From a virus, in the IMG/VR virus record IMGVR_UViG_3300005264_000005, positions 39,738-103,737 of that record: a stretch of 64,000 bases of DNA, one strand, 5' to 3'. The notes beneath the pieces are model-generated. The model worked only from the letters and a program-made list of their open reading frames with translations. It did not search any database and was not told where the DNA came from. This document shows, one piece after another, positions 32,948 through 40,329 of the stretch; the first letter of the stretch is position 1; every line of letters starts with the position of its first letter. A program made the translations under genes and the position numbers.

Positions 32948-33901
32948 TTAGTTATTTTTCTTATCTTTCATCCATTTTTGAACATACCAAAGCTGACCAC
33001 ATCCTCCGCCAATATCATCTTGACCAGCAGGATCAAAAGCTCTAACATTATATCCCTTTTTAACAAAATGCTCAACTACACCGCTAATTGCACTTGTCTC
33101 CAAGTCTTTACTCAGAGTATCTTTAACTTTACCATCTTCGTTTTCGCAAATAACAGAAAAGGTAAGAGCAAAAGGAATTGGAGAAAATATTTCAGCAATA
33201 CGATTCTTCGACCAGCGAGAAAGGCCATCTTCATTAATACAGAAATTGAGATAAACCTGCCTACCAGTAGCTTTCCACCACATAAGACCAGCATCTCTAA
33301 GCTTAAGCAAGTCCATTCTTTTGTCAAACGGAATAAGGATATCTCGCTTATACTCAGATATAGCATGAACTGAGAATTGTAAGCCAATCTTATCAATCTC
33401 TTTGCTTAGTTTGATAATCTTACCGAACACCTCATCGTCATCAACGCCCATCGTAGAAATTAATAAATCAGCATTAGAGTAACATAAATTTAATGCTTTA
33501 ATTGAACGTTCAACATTATGCCAATTCAACATTGGCTCACCCATACTCATAAACATAATTTGTAGTTTATTACAATCTAAGTTTAGGCAGCCATCATGGG
33601 ACAAGTCAGGTATTTCTGAGTAAATCTCTCGCTCGATTTGCTCAATAACATACTCAACTTGCTCTGTAATCTCACCAGAAGTAAGATTACGTATAAACTT
33701 CTTACCAGTACCGCAGAACACACATCCAACAGGACATCCACACTGAGTAGAGATACAGAGAACCGTACGCTTGGTATAAGAGCCATATTTATACAATACA
33801 GCTTCTACACAAGCATCATTTTTTTCAAATACAAATTTCTTTACATCAGGATTCTCACCTTCAAAAACTTGTACATTATTCCAGTGCCGCAAATTAAACA
33901 T
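32948..33901 (-). CDS. RlmN/Cfr-like radical SAM methyltransferase
   Basis: 317 aa. CPVGCVFCGTG is the CX3CX2C cluster motif; FMSMGEPMLN is the SAM-binding GEP motif of RlmN; the C-terminal GGGCGQLW carries the second catalytic cysteine used in the methyl-transfer mechanism. RlmN makes m2A in 23S rRNA and tRNA, Cfr makes m8A. It is shorter at the N-terminus than cellular RlmN. It lies between the two NAD genes with 1- and 19-base gaps. Confidence 0.85.
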   Translation of the reverse strand: MFNLRHWNNVQVFEGENPDVKKFVFEKNDACVEAVLYKYGSYTKRTVLCISTQCGCPVGCVFCGTGKKFIRNLTSGEITEQVEYVIEQIEREIYSEIPDLSHDGCLNLDCNKLQIMFMSMGEPMLNWHNVERSIKALNLCYSNADLLISTMGVDDDEVFGKIIKLSKEIDKIGLQFSVHAISEYKRDILIPFDKRMDLLKLRDAGLMWWKATGRQVYLNFCINEDGLSRWSKNRIAEIFSPIPFALTFSVICENEDGKVKDTLSKDLETSAISGVVEHFVKKGYNVRAFDPAGQDDIGGGCGQLWYVQKWMKDKKNN

Positions 33902-33902
33902 A

Positions 33903-35162
33903 CTAGATTCTCCCAGTCATATTGATAATGATATCAGCATGATCACTAAAGATCTTACCATCTTCAGACATCTGCTCAATCTCATACAAAGGAATCCATT
34001 GTGCATGTACTGCATCATCAGAACCCTTTACCTTGCTTAAGCCAGAAGCGCGAGATGGTAATTCAATAAGAAAGCCATGAGTAACAATGCGGCCACGAAG
34101 GTCACGATCAGGACTATCAAACACGCAAGTCTTTGCTTTCTTAAATAAATCAAGCAACATAGCTGGAGGTACATCAATCTTTGTTTCTTCTACCAGCTCA
34201 CGCTTAGCTGCACCACGAACAGTTTCCCTTTTAGATGCATCTAGAAATCCACCAGGCAGAGCCCATTGGCCATTACCTGGCTGACCACCACGTTGAATCA
34301 TTAAGATATGTCCAGACTCAATCATCACTGCATCAGTAGTAACGAACGTAGGATCATAAGGTACACGCTTTGTCTCAGAGAGACGCTCAATAATCAAGCT
34401 AAGCTCATCAGCCTTGAGATTGAACCCAGGAATCTTATCTTCTGCATATTTAGCAGCAACTTTAATGCCATTTACAATCTCAGCCATTCTGTCAGCCTCA
34501 ATATCGTCAGTACTATATCCATGCCACGTTCTCTTATACTCTTCTATAAATTTGCCTTCTTCGTACAGACGTTTAAACTCATCAGTCATGCGCCATGCTA
34601 ATAGATAGTTCATCACACTAGTAGGCAGAGAATCTCTACAAATAAGCTCAAACTCACCACTATCAGTATTAGAAAAATAACTTGATCGAATATTAGAGGC
34701 ACTCATATCACCATAAGCCTCTACTTCAACATACTTCCATTGTGGAAACATATCTAGATAGAAACTAGTGGAATCCTTCTTATGTCCAATCAAGGCTACA
34801 TTGAAGCCAGATATATATGCACCACCTTCTTTATGTCCAGTATATAATTCTCGAGCTACAACTAAACCTACTTGCTTAACCCAGTGTTGATCATTGTAAG
34901 CATAGTCAGATATACCAATTATCTTAAATCGACCAACTAACTCTGGAACACACTCTTCAATAGCGAGATTAATCATAATCTCTCTTTCATCCAGTCTCCA
35001 TGGATTCTTGATAGAGCGTGCGCGATTACGTGAACCACAAAGGATAATTACTTCTTTTCCAAGCTTAGCAGCTTCCCTAAGAATATGCATGTGTCCAAAG
35101 TGTGGACCTTCAAGTCTGCCGATAAATACTATTTTATCATATTTCTTTACTGTGTTTTCCAT
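33903..35162 (-). CDS. nadM: bifunctional NMN adenylyltransferase-Nudix hydrolase
   Basis: 419 aa. Residues 1-175: FIGRLEGPHFGHMHIL (GxxxPxHxGH-like nucleotidyl motif) and ASNIRSSY (ISSTxxR-like), as in bacterial NadM. A helical linker follows. Residues 280-419: a Nudix box, GGFLDASKRETVRGAAKRELVEET (Gx5Ex7REUxEExGU). The fusion is known in bacteria and large phages. With NAMPT it forms a two-step NAD+ resynthesis pathway. Preceded by a terminator from the upstream gene. Confidence 0.9.
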   Translation of the reverse strand: MENTVKKYDKIVFIGRLEGPHFGHMHILREAAKLGKEVIILCGSRNRARSIKNPWRLDEREIMINLAIEECVPELVGRFKIIGISDYAYNDQHWVKQVGLVVARELYTGHKEGGAYISGFNVALIGHKKDSTSFYLDMFPQWKYVEVEAYGDMSASNIRSSYFSNTDSGEFELICRDSLPTSVMNYLLAWRMTDEFKRLYEEGKFIEEYKRTWHGYSTDDIEADRMAEIVNGIKVAAKYAEDKIPGFNLKADELSLIIERLSETKRVPYDPTFVTTDAVMIESGHILMIQRGGQPGNGQWALPGGFLDASKRETVRGAAKRELVEETKIDVPPAMLLDLFKKAKTCVFDSPDRDLRGRIVTHGFLIELPSRASGLSKVKGSDDAVHAQWIPLYEIEQMSEDGKIFSDHADIIINMTGRI

Positions 35163-35191
35163 TGGAGCTCCTCCAAATAAGGATTATAAAT

Positions 35192-35223
35192 AAAAAAAGA
35201 GGCACCACATCGGCACCTCTTTA
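35192..35223 (-). terminator. intrinsic terminator upstream of the NAD genes
   Basis: Minus-strand AAAGAGGTGCC-GATGT-GGTGCCTCTTT forms a stem with two-part pairing followed by TTTTTTTATTT. Separates the coiled-coil gene from the NAD/RlmN operon. Confidence 0.85.
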
Positions 35224-35224
35224 A

Positions 35225-35476
35225 TTAATCTTCACTAAAGAAGGACTGTAGCTTTTCAATAAACTTAGCACCACGTTCATTTGTTGCTTTTAAATCAAAA
35301 GCAACCTCCATGGCCTTGTGTTTCTTTACTTGCAACTTGTCTTCTTCTAACTTAAGCTTCAAGGCTTCAGTTTCCATAATATCGTTATTCTTCTGAATGC
35401 CTTTTTTAATCTTCTTTTCTGCTTCATCAAACATGCTTAGCGCAGATTCAATATCGGCATTACCATTCTTGGCCAT
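35225..35476 (-). CDS. small coiled-coil protein
   Basis: 83 aa, almost entirely helical with heptad-like Leu/Lys/Glu (ALKLKLEEDKLQVKKHKAM). Unknown role. Confidence 0.55.
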   Translation of the reverse strand: MAKNGNADIESALSMFDEAEKKIKKGIQKNNDIMETEALKLKLEEDKLQVKKHKAMEVAFDLKATNERGAKFIEKLQSFFSED

Positions 35477-35503
35477 AATAAAATTCTTTTCTTAAAAGGT
35501 TAA

Positions 35504-35581
35504 TGGAAAGGAAGATCGGACTTGAACCGATAACCACTAGACTCAAAATCTAGTGCTCTAGCCAATTGAGCTACTCCCCTT
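35504..35581 (-). tRNA. tRNA-Gln(UUG)
   Basis: Anticodon arm CTAGA-TTTTGAG-TCTAG gives TTG; D arm AGCTC..GAGC, T loop TTCAAGT, encoded CCA. The acceptor contains two or three wobble/mismatch positions. Confidence 0.8.
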
Positions 35582-35720
35582 CACTGAAATATTAATAAGG
35601 TACGACTACTGAACCATTGTTCTTATTCGCATTAGCTCTATCTCGATAAGATTCAAATTGAGGTATCGTAACAGCTACAAAGATACCAATAATAGCCACT
35701 ACACTAAGGAGCTTAAAATA

Positions 35721-35859
35721 CACAAGGAAAGAGCGAAAACGGGAACGTATCCCCTCGGTGGCTCACCAAGCATGGGGGATACAACATTAAGGGAATCGAA
35801 CCCTACGCGATTATATGTCTATTATAAGTATGAAGTATCCGTCTTCTATCACCATTATG
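35721..35859 (-). ncRNA. Y RNA-like element with T arm and closed stem
   Basis: Family member. Outer helix CATAA/TTGTG, bulged T, GG/CC, internal loop TGATA opposite GCTCTTT, inner helix GAAGACGG/CCGTTTTC (one G-U), then TACTTC. Inside: a T arm (AGGG-TTCGATT-CCCT) and an 8-bp stem GTATCCCC/GGGGATAC closed by a loop with its own GGTG/CACC hairpin, in place of an acceptor stem. No clear D arm. Confidence 0.7.
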
Positions 35860-35885
35860 TAAACTTTATCTAAAGCAATTTCTTA

Positions 35886-36077
35886 TTAATTTCTAAATAT
35901 CACTAAGTGTAATATAAGTAATATAAAAGCTACTGTAAGGCCAATAGAAACTGAAATCCATATTGGCGCCAATACCCAAACCCATGACCACTCAATAATC
36001 CCCATAAGCTTAAGCGTAACAAAAACAATAGTAAGTAAGCCAAAAAATCCAATACCATTACTACTTGAACTAGACAT
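35886..36077 (-). CDS. small membrane protein
   Basis: 63 aa: Ser-rich start, then two hydrophobic segments (GFFGLLTIVFVTLKLMGII and VSIGLTVAFILLILHLVIF). A common phage type, function unknown. Confidence 0.55.
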   Translation of the reverse strand: MSSSSSNGIGFFGLLTIVFVTLKLMGIIEWSWVWVLAPIWISVSIGLTVAFILLILHLVIFRN

Positions 36078-36096
36078 AAAGTCTCCTTAAAATTAT

Positions 36097-36172
36097 TGGT
36101 CCACTCTCCTGGTTTCGATCCAGACTCTTCGGTTCTTTAAACCGACGCTTTCACCAGATTAGCTTAGAGCGG
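36097..36172 (-). tRNA. tRNA with apparent AAA anticodon (Phe?)
   Basis: CCGCTCT/AGAGTGG acceptor with one G-U, A discriminator and CCA; anticodon arm TCGGT-TTAAAGA-ACCGA reads AAA with G37-A38 as in Phe tRNAs; T loop ATCGAAA. AAA anticodons are rare, so identity is uncertain. Confidence 0.65.
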
Positions 36173-36189
36173 ATGTTAAAAATTATAGT

Positions 36190-36261
36190 CGATGCGGAAA
36201 GACTTGAACCTTCGACCCTCGGGGTAAAAACCCGATACTCTAGCCAACTGAGTTACGCACC
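36190..36261 (-). tRNA. tRNA-Lys(UUU)
   Basis: GGTGCG/CGCATC acceptor, D arm ACTC..GAGT, anticodon arm TCGGG-TTTTTAC-CCCGA (TTT), T loop TTCAAGT. CCA is not encoded. Confidence 0.85.
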
Positions 36262-36269
36262 GATAATAT

Positions 36270-36752
36270 TTACAAAATACTTAATGCGCCAGCATGAACT
36301 TTTCTATGACAATTCGAGCATAGAAGAATACATTTTGACATTTCTTTCTCAATAGACTCCCAAGATTTTCTAGTAGTCATCATGGCACTAATAAGGTGCT
36401 CTTTATCTTTCATGTGATGAAAATCAAGGCATCCAGCAAAGTTCTCTCTACACAATAAGCATCCATTACTCTCTTTATGCTCATGTAATTTCTGCCTAAT
36501 GTATTGTCCATGTTTTTTATTCCTCTCACAGGTTGCTTGCTTATGCTTACCTGTATTATCAGCATAATACTTACGAGAGTTTTCCTTAGAGCATTCACGA
36601 CAGATAGTATTATATCCATCCTTCTTACTTTTATTTTTGTTGAAACTACCAATTGGTAGTTCCTGTTTATATTCACCAGTGCATTTTTTATCATTACTAA
36701 CCTCCAAAGATTGACTTTGAATGTTAATAGCTGACTTAAAAGCATTGCGCAC
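36270..36752 (-). CDS. HNH endonuclease
   Basis: 160 aa. Two N-terminal CxxC-type pairs, then CLLCRE, LDFHHMKDKEH and CSNCHRKVHAG, the HNH core with structural zinc cysteines. It stands free inside the tRNA cluster, just upstream of tRNA-Lys, as homing endonucleases often do near tRNA genes. Confidence 0.8.
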   Translation of the reverse strand: MRNAFKSAINIQSQSLEVSNDKKCTGEYKQELPIGSFNKNKSKKDGYNTICRECSKENSRKYYADNTGKHKQATCERNKKHGQYIRQKLHEHKESNGCLLCRENFAGCLDFHHMKDKEHLISAMMTTRKSWESIEKEMSKCILLCSNCHRKVHAGALSIL

Positions 36753-36767
36753 ATGAAATTATAATAC

Positions 36768-36900
36768 TAGGGTACAGGCAATAAGAGGCTTTGGAATAAC
36801 TACTCTACCATTGAGCTACGCCCAAGGGCTGCTTGGGACGACAGGGCTCGAACCTGCGACACGTTATGGGATATGAAGTATCTCTTACTTACACCACTAG
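36768..36900 (-). ncRNA. Y RNA-like element with permuted tRNA
   Basis: Outer CTAG/CTAG, bulged T, GG/CC, inner AGTAAGAG/CTCTTATT, TACTTC. Then 3' tRNA half (ATAAC, T arm GCAGG-TTCGAGC-CCTGT, CCCAA), a short GCAGCCC loop, and 5' half (TTGGGCG, GCTC-AATGGTA-GAGT, GTTAT). GTTAT/ATAAC would be the anticodon stem. Acceptor pairing needs one bulged T. Anticodon not assignable. Confidence 0.7.
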
Positions 36901-36940
36901 TAATTTTGTTAAATATTTTCTGGCTTAAATGAATATATTT

Positions 36941-37228
36941 TTATTTCTTTTTGTAAAAAGGATTCTTAAAAACAATCTCATGCTTATATTTCTGATATAA
37001 TAGATTCATACCATAGAAGAACCAGATAATAATCATTGCAACAAAAGATACAAAGCCCATAGCAATCAACCCTATAGATATGTACGCCATCTCACCACAT
37101 CCAAAGATATCATCTAATGTAATCTCTTCACCAAAGTTATATTCAGTTAATTTCATTATAATAGCTAGAGCTGCTGCCCCTAATCCAAACATTAACCATA
37201 ATACAAGTCCCATACTATAACCTTTCAA
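36941..37228 (-). CDS. membrane protein
   Basis: 95 aa with two hydrophobic segments (LVLWLMFGLGAAALAIIM and YISIGLIAMGFVSFVAMIII) and a Lys-rich tail. Lies between two Y RNA-like loci. Unknown function. Confidence 0.55.
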   Translation of the reverse strand: MKGYSMGLVLWLMFGLGAAALAIIMKLTEYNFGEEITLDDIFGCGEMAYISIGLIAMGFVSFVAMIIIWFFYGMNLLYQKYKHEIVFKNPFYKKK

Positions 37229-37238
37229 AAGTAGACAT

Positions 37239-37372
37239 AAGGTACAAACGATAACACAAAGTTTAGTGCTCTACCTGCTGAGCTACAAGAGCCATGCTCC
37301 TGACAGGACTCGAACCTGCGACCACTCGTTTACAAGACGAAGTAAGTGTTATCTACACCATTATATCATTTC
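37239..37372 (-). ncRNA. Y RNA-like element with permuted tRNA-Thr-like module
   Basis: Outer ATAA/TTAT, bulged T, GG/CC, inner GATAACAC/GTGTTATC, TTACTTC. 3' half: CGT-CTTGTAA-ACGAG, T arm GCAGG-TTCGAGT-CCTGT, CAGGAGC. After three bases (ATG) the 5' half follows: GCTCTTG, TA, GCTC-AGCAGGTA-GAGC, A, CT. GCTCTTG/CAGGAGC pair over 7 bp. Rejoined at the anticodon stem the sequence reads as a normal tRNA-Thr(UGU). A standard tRNA-Thr(UGU) is at 41894. Confidence 0.75.
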
Positions 37373-37421
37373 ATTATTATGTTGAGGCTGGAATCAAACC
37401 AGCACACTTCAGTTATTATTT

Positions 37422-37503
37422 TGGCAGATAACGTAGGAGTTGAACCTATTAGCGCTAGGTTTGGAATCTAGTGAAAGACCGTCTTTCATTAGCTTCGTTA
37501 TCT
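37422..37503 (-). tRNA. tRNA-Trp(CCA)
   Basis: AGATAAC/GTTATCT acceptor, discriminator G with CCA, anticodon loop TTCCAAA, T arm ATAGG-TTCAACT-CCTAC. The D region is longer than usual. An isolated T-arm hairpin (GCTGG-TTTGATT-CCAGC, 37388-37404) follows with no partner acceptor strand, probably a tRNA remnant. Confidence 0.8.
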
Positions 37504-37598
37504 ATAATACAATTAGTCTGGGCCGAGACTTCTTAATATGCCTAAGCACACTCTTTATAAGCGTATCTTAAACCACTAGCGACAAACAGACTTAAATT

Positions 37599-37674
37599 TG
37601 GTAGGGGCAGATGGATTCAAACCATCAACCTAAGTGTTATCAACACTTTGCTCTATCAACTGAGCTATGCCCCT
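37599..37674 (-). tRNA. tRNA-Ile(GAU)
   Basis: Complete cloverleaf: AGGGGCA/TGCCCCT, GCTC-AGTTGATA-GAGC, AAGTG-TTGATAA-CACTT (GAT), GATGG-TTTGAAT-CCATC, A, CCA. Confidence 0.95.
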
Positions 37675-37680
37675 ATAACA

Positions 37681-37827
37681 TGTAAACAACAGGCCTCGAA
37701 CCTGTATCCCTGAACCTAATATCACCTCTACTAACAAGTCTACGAAGTTAATCTAACTTCCCAATAACTTGCTTTCATGAGCAATGTACGAATAATTGCG
37801 TCTTTAGCCTACTTAAGCTATGTTTAC
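37681..37827 (-). tRNA. tRNA-like RNA with about 70 extra bases between anticodon and T arms
   Basis: GTAAACA/TGTTTAC acceptor (7 bp), a D arm, a GCAAT/ATTGC stem with a 9-base loop at the anticodon position, and a T arm ACAGG-TTCGAGG-CCTGT. Between them lies an insertion with hairpin GAAGTTA/TAACTTC. Either an intron or a giant variable arm. Anticodon uncertain. Confidence 0.5.
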
Positions 37828-37843
37828 ATCCTATTTTGTGAAA

Positions 37844-37928
37844 TGGTGGCGTGTACTGGACTCGAACCAGTGAATCCCGAAGGAGGAAAATTTACAGTCT
37901 TCTGCAATTGCCGCTATGCGAACTCGCC
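37844..37928 (-). tRNA. tRNA-Tyr(GUA)
   Basis: GGCGAGT/ACACGCC (one mismatch), anticodon loop CTGTAAA, variable arm TCC-TCCTTCGG-GA type, T arm CACTGG-TTCGAGT-CCAGT, A, CCA. Confidence 0.8.
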
Positions 37929-37937
37929 ATAATACAT

Positions 37938-38092
37938 AAGATTGCCATAAGCACTATTAGTTACTAGTATAATAGCTCTGAAAGTACGGTGCCAGAATGT
38001 GTAATGAGGAAGCAACTCCTCGTTGGGCTCTAGGGGCACTTATTCTCTACGTCTGATTTCGATATCACATTAGAGAGCGTCTTGACAATCTT
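37938..38092 (-). ncRNA. unclassified structured RNA closed by a 7-bp helix
   Basis: AAGATTG/CAATCTT closes a 155-base region. Inside are GTGCC/GGCAC, GAGGA-GTTGCT-TCCTC and CTATTA/TAATAG stems. No T-loop signature, no open frame. It fills the gap between tRNA-Tyr and a CAU tRNA. Confidence 0.45.
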
Positions 38093-38097
38093 AAATT

Positions 38098-38187
38098 TGG
38101 TAGCAGTAGCAGGATTCGAACCTGCGAGGACCGTTAAGTCCGCTGGATTATGAGCCCAGAGAGATGACCTGACTTCTCAATACTGCA
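38098..38187 (-). tRNA. tRNA with CAU anticodon and long variable arm
   Basis: Anticodon arm CTGGG-CTCATAA-TCCAG gives CAT; D arm GAGA..TCTC; T arm GCAGG-TTCGAAT-CCTGC; encoded A-CCA. The variable region GGAC-TTAAC-GGTCC forms a class II arm, which normal Met or Ile2 tRNAs lack. One mismatch at the acceptor end. Confidence 0.65.
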
Positions 38188-38237
38188 TCAATATATATAA
38201 ATAAATTTTGTGCTTAATTTTGTGTTTAAAGGGTAGC

Positions 38238-38265
38238 GTGGGGAAAGATCACCTTCTTTCCCCAC
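38238..38265. other. perfect 10-bp hairpin
   Basis: GTGGGGAAAG-ATCACCTT-CTTTCCCCAC. No T-run on either side, so it is not a clear terminator. It follows the 5' half of the permuted Leu locus. Confidence 0.6.
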
Positions 38266-38284
38266 AATTCTCATCAGTAATGTA

Positions 38285-38410
38285 TATGATTGATTTTAAT
38301 ATCAATTGCGTCTACCAATTCCGCCACCGGCTCATAAAGAATATTTAAAACTTGTATGGTGAGCCAGGCAGGACTTGAACCTGCAAAATACTAGTTAGAT
38401 GTTGGCTTAA
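38285..38410 (-). ncRNA. permuted tRNA-Leu locus without the conserved Y stem
   Basis: 3' half first: T arm GCAGG-TTCAAGT-CCTGC, CTGGCTC, A, CCA. After 23 bases the 5' half: GAGCCGG, TG, GCGGAATTGGTAGACGC, then ATTGA..TCAAT with TTAAAA in the loop. GAGCCGG/CTGGCTC pair over 7 bp (one G-U). The flanks may pair as CATC..AGTA/TACT-GATG. No in-order Leu partner is nearby. Confidence 0.6.
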
Positions 38411-38419
38411 TTTTCTTTC

Positions 38420-38580
38420 ATCGAGTACCTTATTTTAAGCTGAAAACCTATACTCTTCCGCTGAGTTACATGCCAGCAAATCAATATACGAATATTAAAC
38501 TCATATACTCATTGGTTGGCATGAGGGGACTCGAACCCCCGACATAGGTTGCATGTGGCTTGAAGCCACAAAAAGTACCA
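38420..38580 (-). ncRNA. permuted tRNA locus without the conserved Y stem
   Basis: 3' half first: ACCTA, T arm GGGGG-TTCGAGT-CCCCT, CATGCCA, A, CCA. After about 37 bases the 5' half: TGGCATG, TA, ACTC-AGCGGAA-GAGT, A, TAGGT. TGGCATG/CATGCCA pair over 7 bp and TAGGT/ACCTA make an anticodon stem. A GTGGCTT/AAGCCAC hairpin precedes the 3' half. Anticodon not assignable (TCA or TTC candidates). Confidence 0.6.
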
Positions 38581-38702
38581 ATTACTAGACAAATTATCAA
38601 TGCCTAAAGCTACAGAGCAATATGATAACACTAAATGATAGAGGCCATTATTGGCTTATCAAGTTACAACAACGATAAAGATAACGCTAGCTCTATATTT
38701 AA

Positions 38703-39449
38703 TTATCCTAAGATAAAGTTTACTAATTTCTTACCAATATTTACTTTCAGGACCTCAACATTATTAGCACGTTGACGAGCCTGCTTAACTGCACGAATTA
38801 AAGCATCAACACGACCAAGCATATCAGACTTATCGCTAGGCGTTTTCATTGAGCAAGTACTTGTTTCAACATACTTACCAACGTTACGAACATCATCAAC
38901 CATTTTTACTTGAGCAGGATGCTCTTTGGTTGCTTCATAAATAACAAGAGGCTTAACTTCCTTGATAGCACGGATACGCTCAACTGCATTCTTAGTACGG
39001 AATACACCTTTACCAGCAGCAGGATCAAGTTCCCATGCAATACCAGGAGCTAATGTAGGCACTGAGAGAATGATAGCTCGATAGTCTTTCAATTTAGCCT
39101 CAAGGCCTAACAAGAACGTAGCTGGTACATCAGTTGCAATAACATTACCATCAATAACGATATCAGACTTAGCAACTTGATTAGTTGCTTCTTTCTGGAG
39201 TACAACATCAAGATAGTTAACAATAGAATCGAATGTATATACAAGCTTATCATCTACAGTTGTAACTAACTCTGACGTTTCGCCAGGCATTTCATTTTCC
39301 TTGCCATCTATAAATGGTACATATGTTTTCACGAAGCCCTTAAAGTGCTCTGGCTTCTTTGTAAAAACACCAACTGTTTCGTTTACTACAAGCTTAGTAG
39401 CGCCTTGAAGATTACCTTCTACTGCTAAAATTTCATGTAACTTTGACAT
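38703..39449 (-). CDS. DUF7873-like protein
   Basis: 248 aa. HEILAVEGNLQGATKLV at the N-terminus, DVVLQKEATNQVAKSDIVIDG, ATFLLGLEAKL, LPTLAPGIAWELDP-like centre, HPAQVKMVDD and the C-terminal ALIRAVKQARQRANN match a widespread phage and actinobacterial family of unknown function. Soluble, one domain. Confidence 0.7.
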   Translation of the reverse strand: MSKLHEILAVEGNLQGATKLVVNETVGVFTKKPEHFKGFVKTYVPFIDGKENEMPGETSELVTTVDDKLVYTFDSIVNYLDVVLQKEATNQVAKSDIVIDGNVIATDVPATFLLGLEAKLKDYRAIILSVPTLAPGIAWELDPAAGKGVFRTKNAVERIRAIKEVKPLVIYEATKEHPAQVKMVDDVRNVGKYVETSTCSMKTPSDKSDMLGRVDALIRAVKQARQRANNVEVLKVNIGKKLVNFILG

Positions 39450-39483
39450 AATAAAACCTTTCTAAAAGTGTATTTAAATTAAG

Positions 39484-39870
39484 TTAACCTCTTGTTGGCG
39501 CATCAAACAAGTTGGAATATTTATGTAACCAAGTTTGAATAGTAAGCCTACTGACTCCAGTATCTTCAATAGCTCTAATCATATAGCTAAATAGTGTACC
39601 ATTTTTCTGGCCTCGACCAGGCTTGCTAACGATAGCATTTATTTCGTCTAACTCTTCTTGAGTAGTACCATTTATGCCTACTATTCTTTGAGAAAAAGTA
39701 AACGCTGATTTGTTTTTAGCTGCACTACATAATTCCATAGCTAAAACCCTGCGTGCCTCATATCCATATTGAGCGCCAAAAGTTGGCTTGTTTGGGATTT
39801 CATTTATTTGCTTAGTATGAACAGCAGAACAATCTTCAAGGGCTTGCCTAAATGCAATACTCGGTTGCAT
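39484..39870 (-). CDS. hypothetical protein
   Basis: 128 aa, helical; the C-terminal part TGVSRLTIQTWLHKY looks like a helix-turn-helix recognition helix. Possibly a small DNA-binding protein. Confidence 0.5.
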   Translation of the reverse strand: MQPSIAFRQALEDCSAVHTKQINEIPNKPTFGAQYGYEARRVLAMELCSAAKNKSAFTFSQRIVGINGTTQEELDEINAIVSKPGRGQKNGTLFSYMIRAIEDTGVSRLTIQTWLHKYSNLFDAPTRG

Positions 39871-39915
39871 AATGCCTCCAATAAAATGTTTAAGAATTAA
39901 TTACTACAAAAATAA

Positions 39916-39994
39916 TGGAGCAGGCAGGGAGAGTCAAACTCCTTATTTACAGCTTGGAAGGCTGCTTCCTGATATCCTCAGGTTAACTACCTGC
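39916..39994 (-). tRNA. tRNA-Gly(UCC)
   Basis: GCAGGTA/TGCCTGC acceptor, CCA, anticodon arm GCAGC-CTTCCAA-GCTGT, T arm GGAG-TTTGACT-CTCC. The D arm pairs weakly. Confidence 0.85.
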
Positions 39995-40013
39995 TTACTA
40001 AAAAACTTTAAAT

Positions 40014-40087
40014 GCCTAAGAGTTGGGATTGCACCCACGACCTCTGCTTAGAATAGCAGTGTTCTCTCATTGCTGAACTATCTTAGG
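40014..40087 (-). tRNA. tRNA, anticodon unclear (UCU or UUC)
   Basis: CCTAAGA/TCTTAGG acceptor, GTTC..GAAC D arm, T arm GTGGG-TGCAATC-CCAAC. The anticodon arm CTGCT-ATTCTA-AGCAG leaves only six loop bases, so the anticodon cannot be set. CCA not encoded. Confidence 0.65.
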
Positions 40088-40241
40088 ACTTTTTAAAATG
40101 GCGGTCTACTTTTTTGAACTACTAGACCATATCATACAAGGAATTTAGGTTTTTAACGTGGGGATATTCCTACCACCACAACATACTACATATTTGGTAA
40201 CTCAGGAGCTGGCATCCAATCCATAAATTACCTTTCTAAAA

Positions 40242-40319
40242 TGGTACGCCTTGCAGGATTCGAACCTGCGGCATTTGGAGTAGAAATCCAATACTCTGAT
40301 CCAGCTGAGTTAAAGGCGT
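40242..40319 (-). tRNA. tRNA-Arg(UCU)
   Basis: ACGCCTT/AAGGCGT, ACTC..GAGT, TTGGA-TTTCTAC-TCCAA (TCT), GCAGG-TTCGAAT-CCTGC, A, CCA: complete cloverleaf. Confidence 0.95.
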
Positions 40320-40329
40320 ATAAATTCTA

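Noticed and set aside
35592-35723. Type IV pilin-like frame (AIIGIFVAVTIPQF)
   Set aside because: Attractive pattern, but it starts with a GTG without ribosome site inside the Y RNA-like stem and lacks a prepilin cleavage motif.
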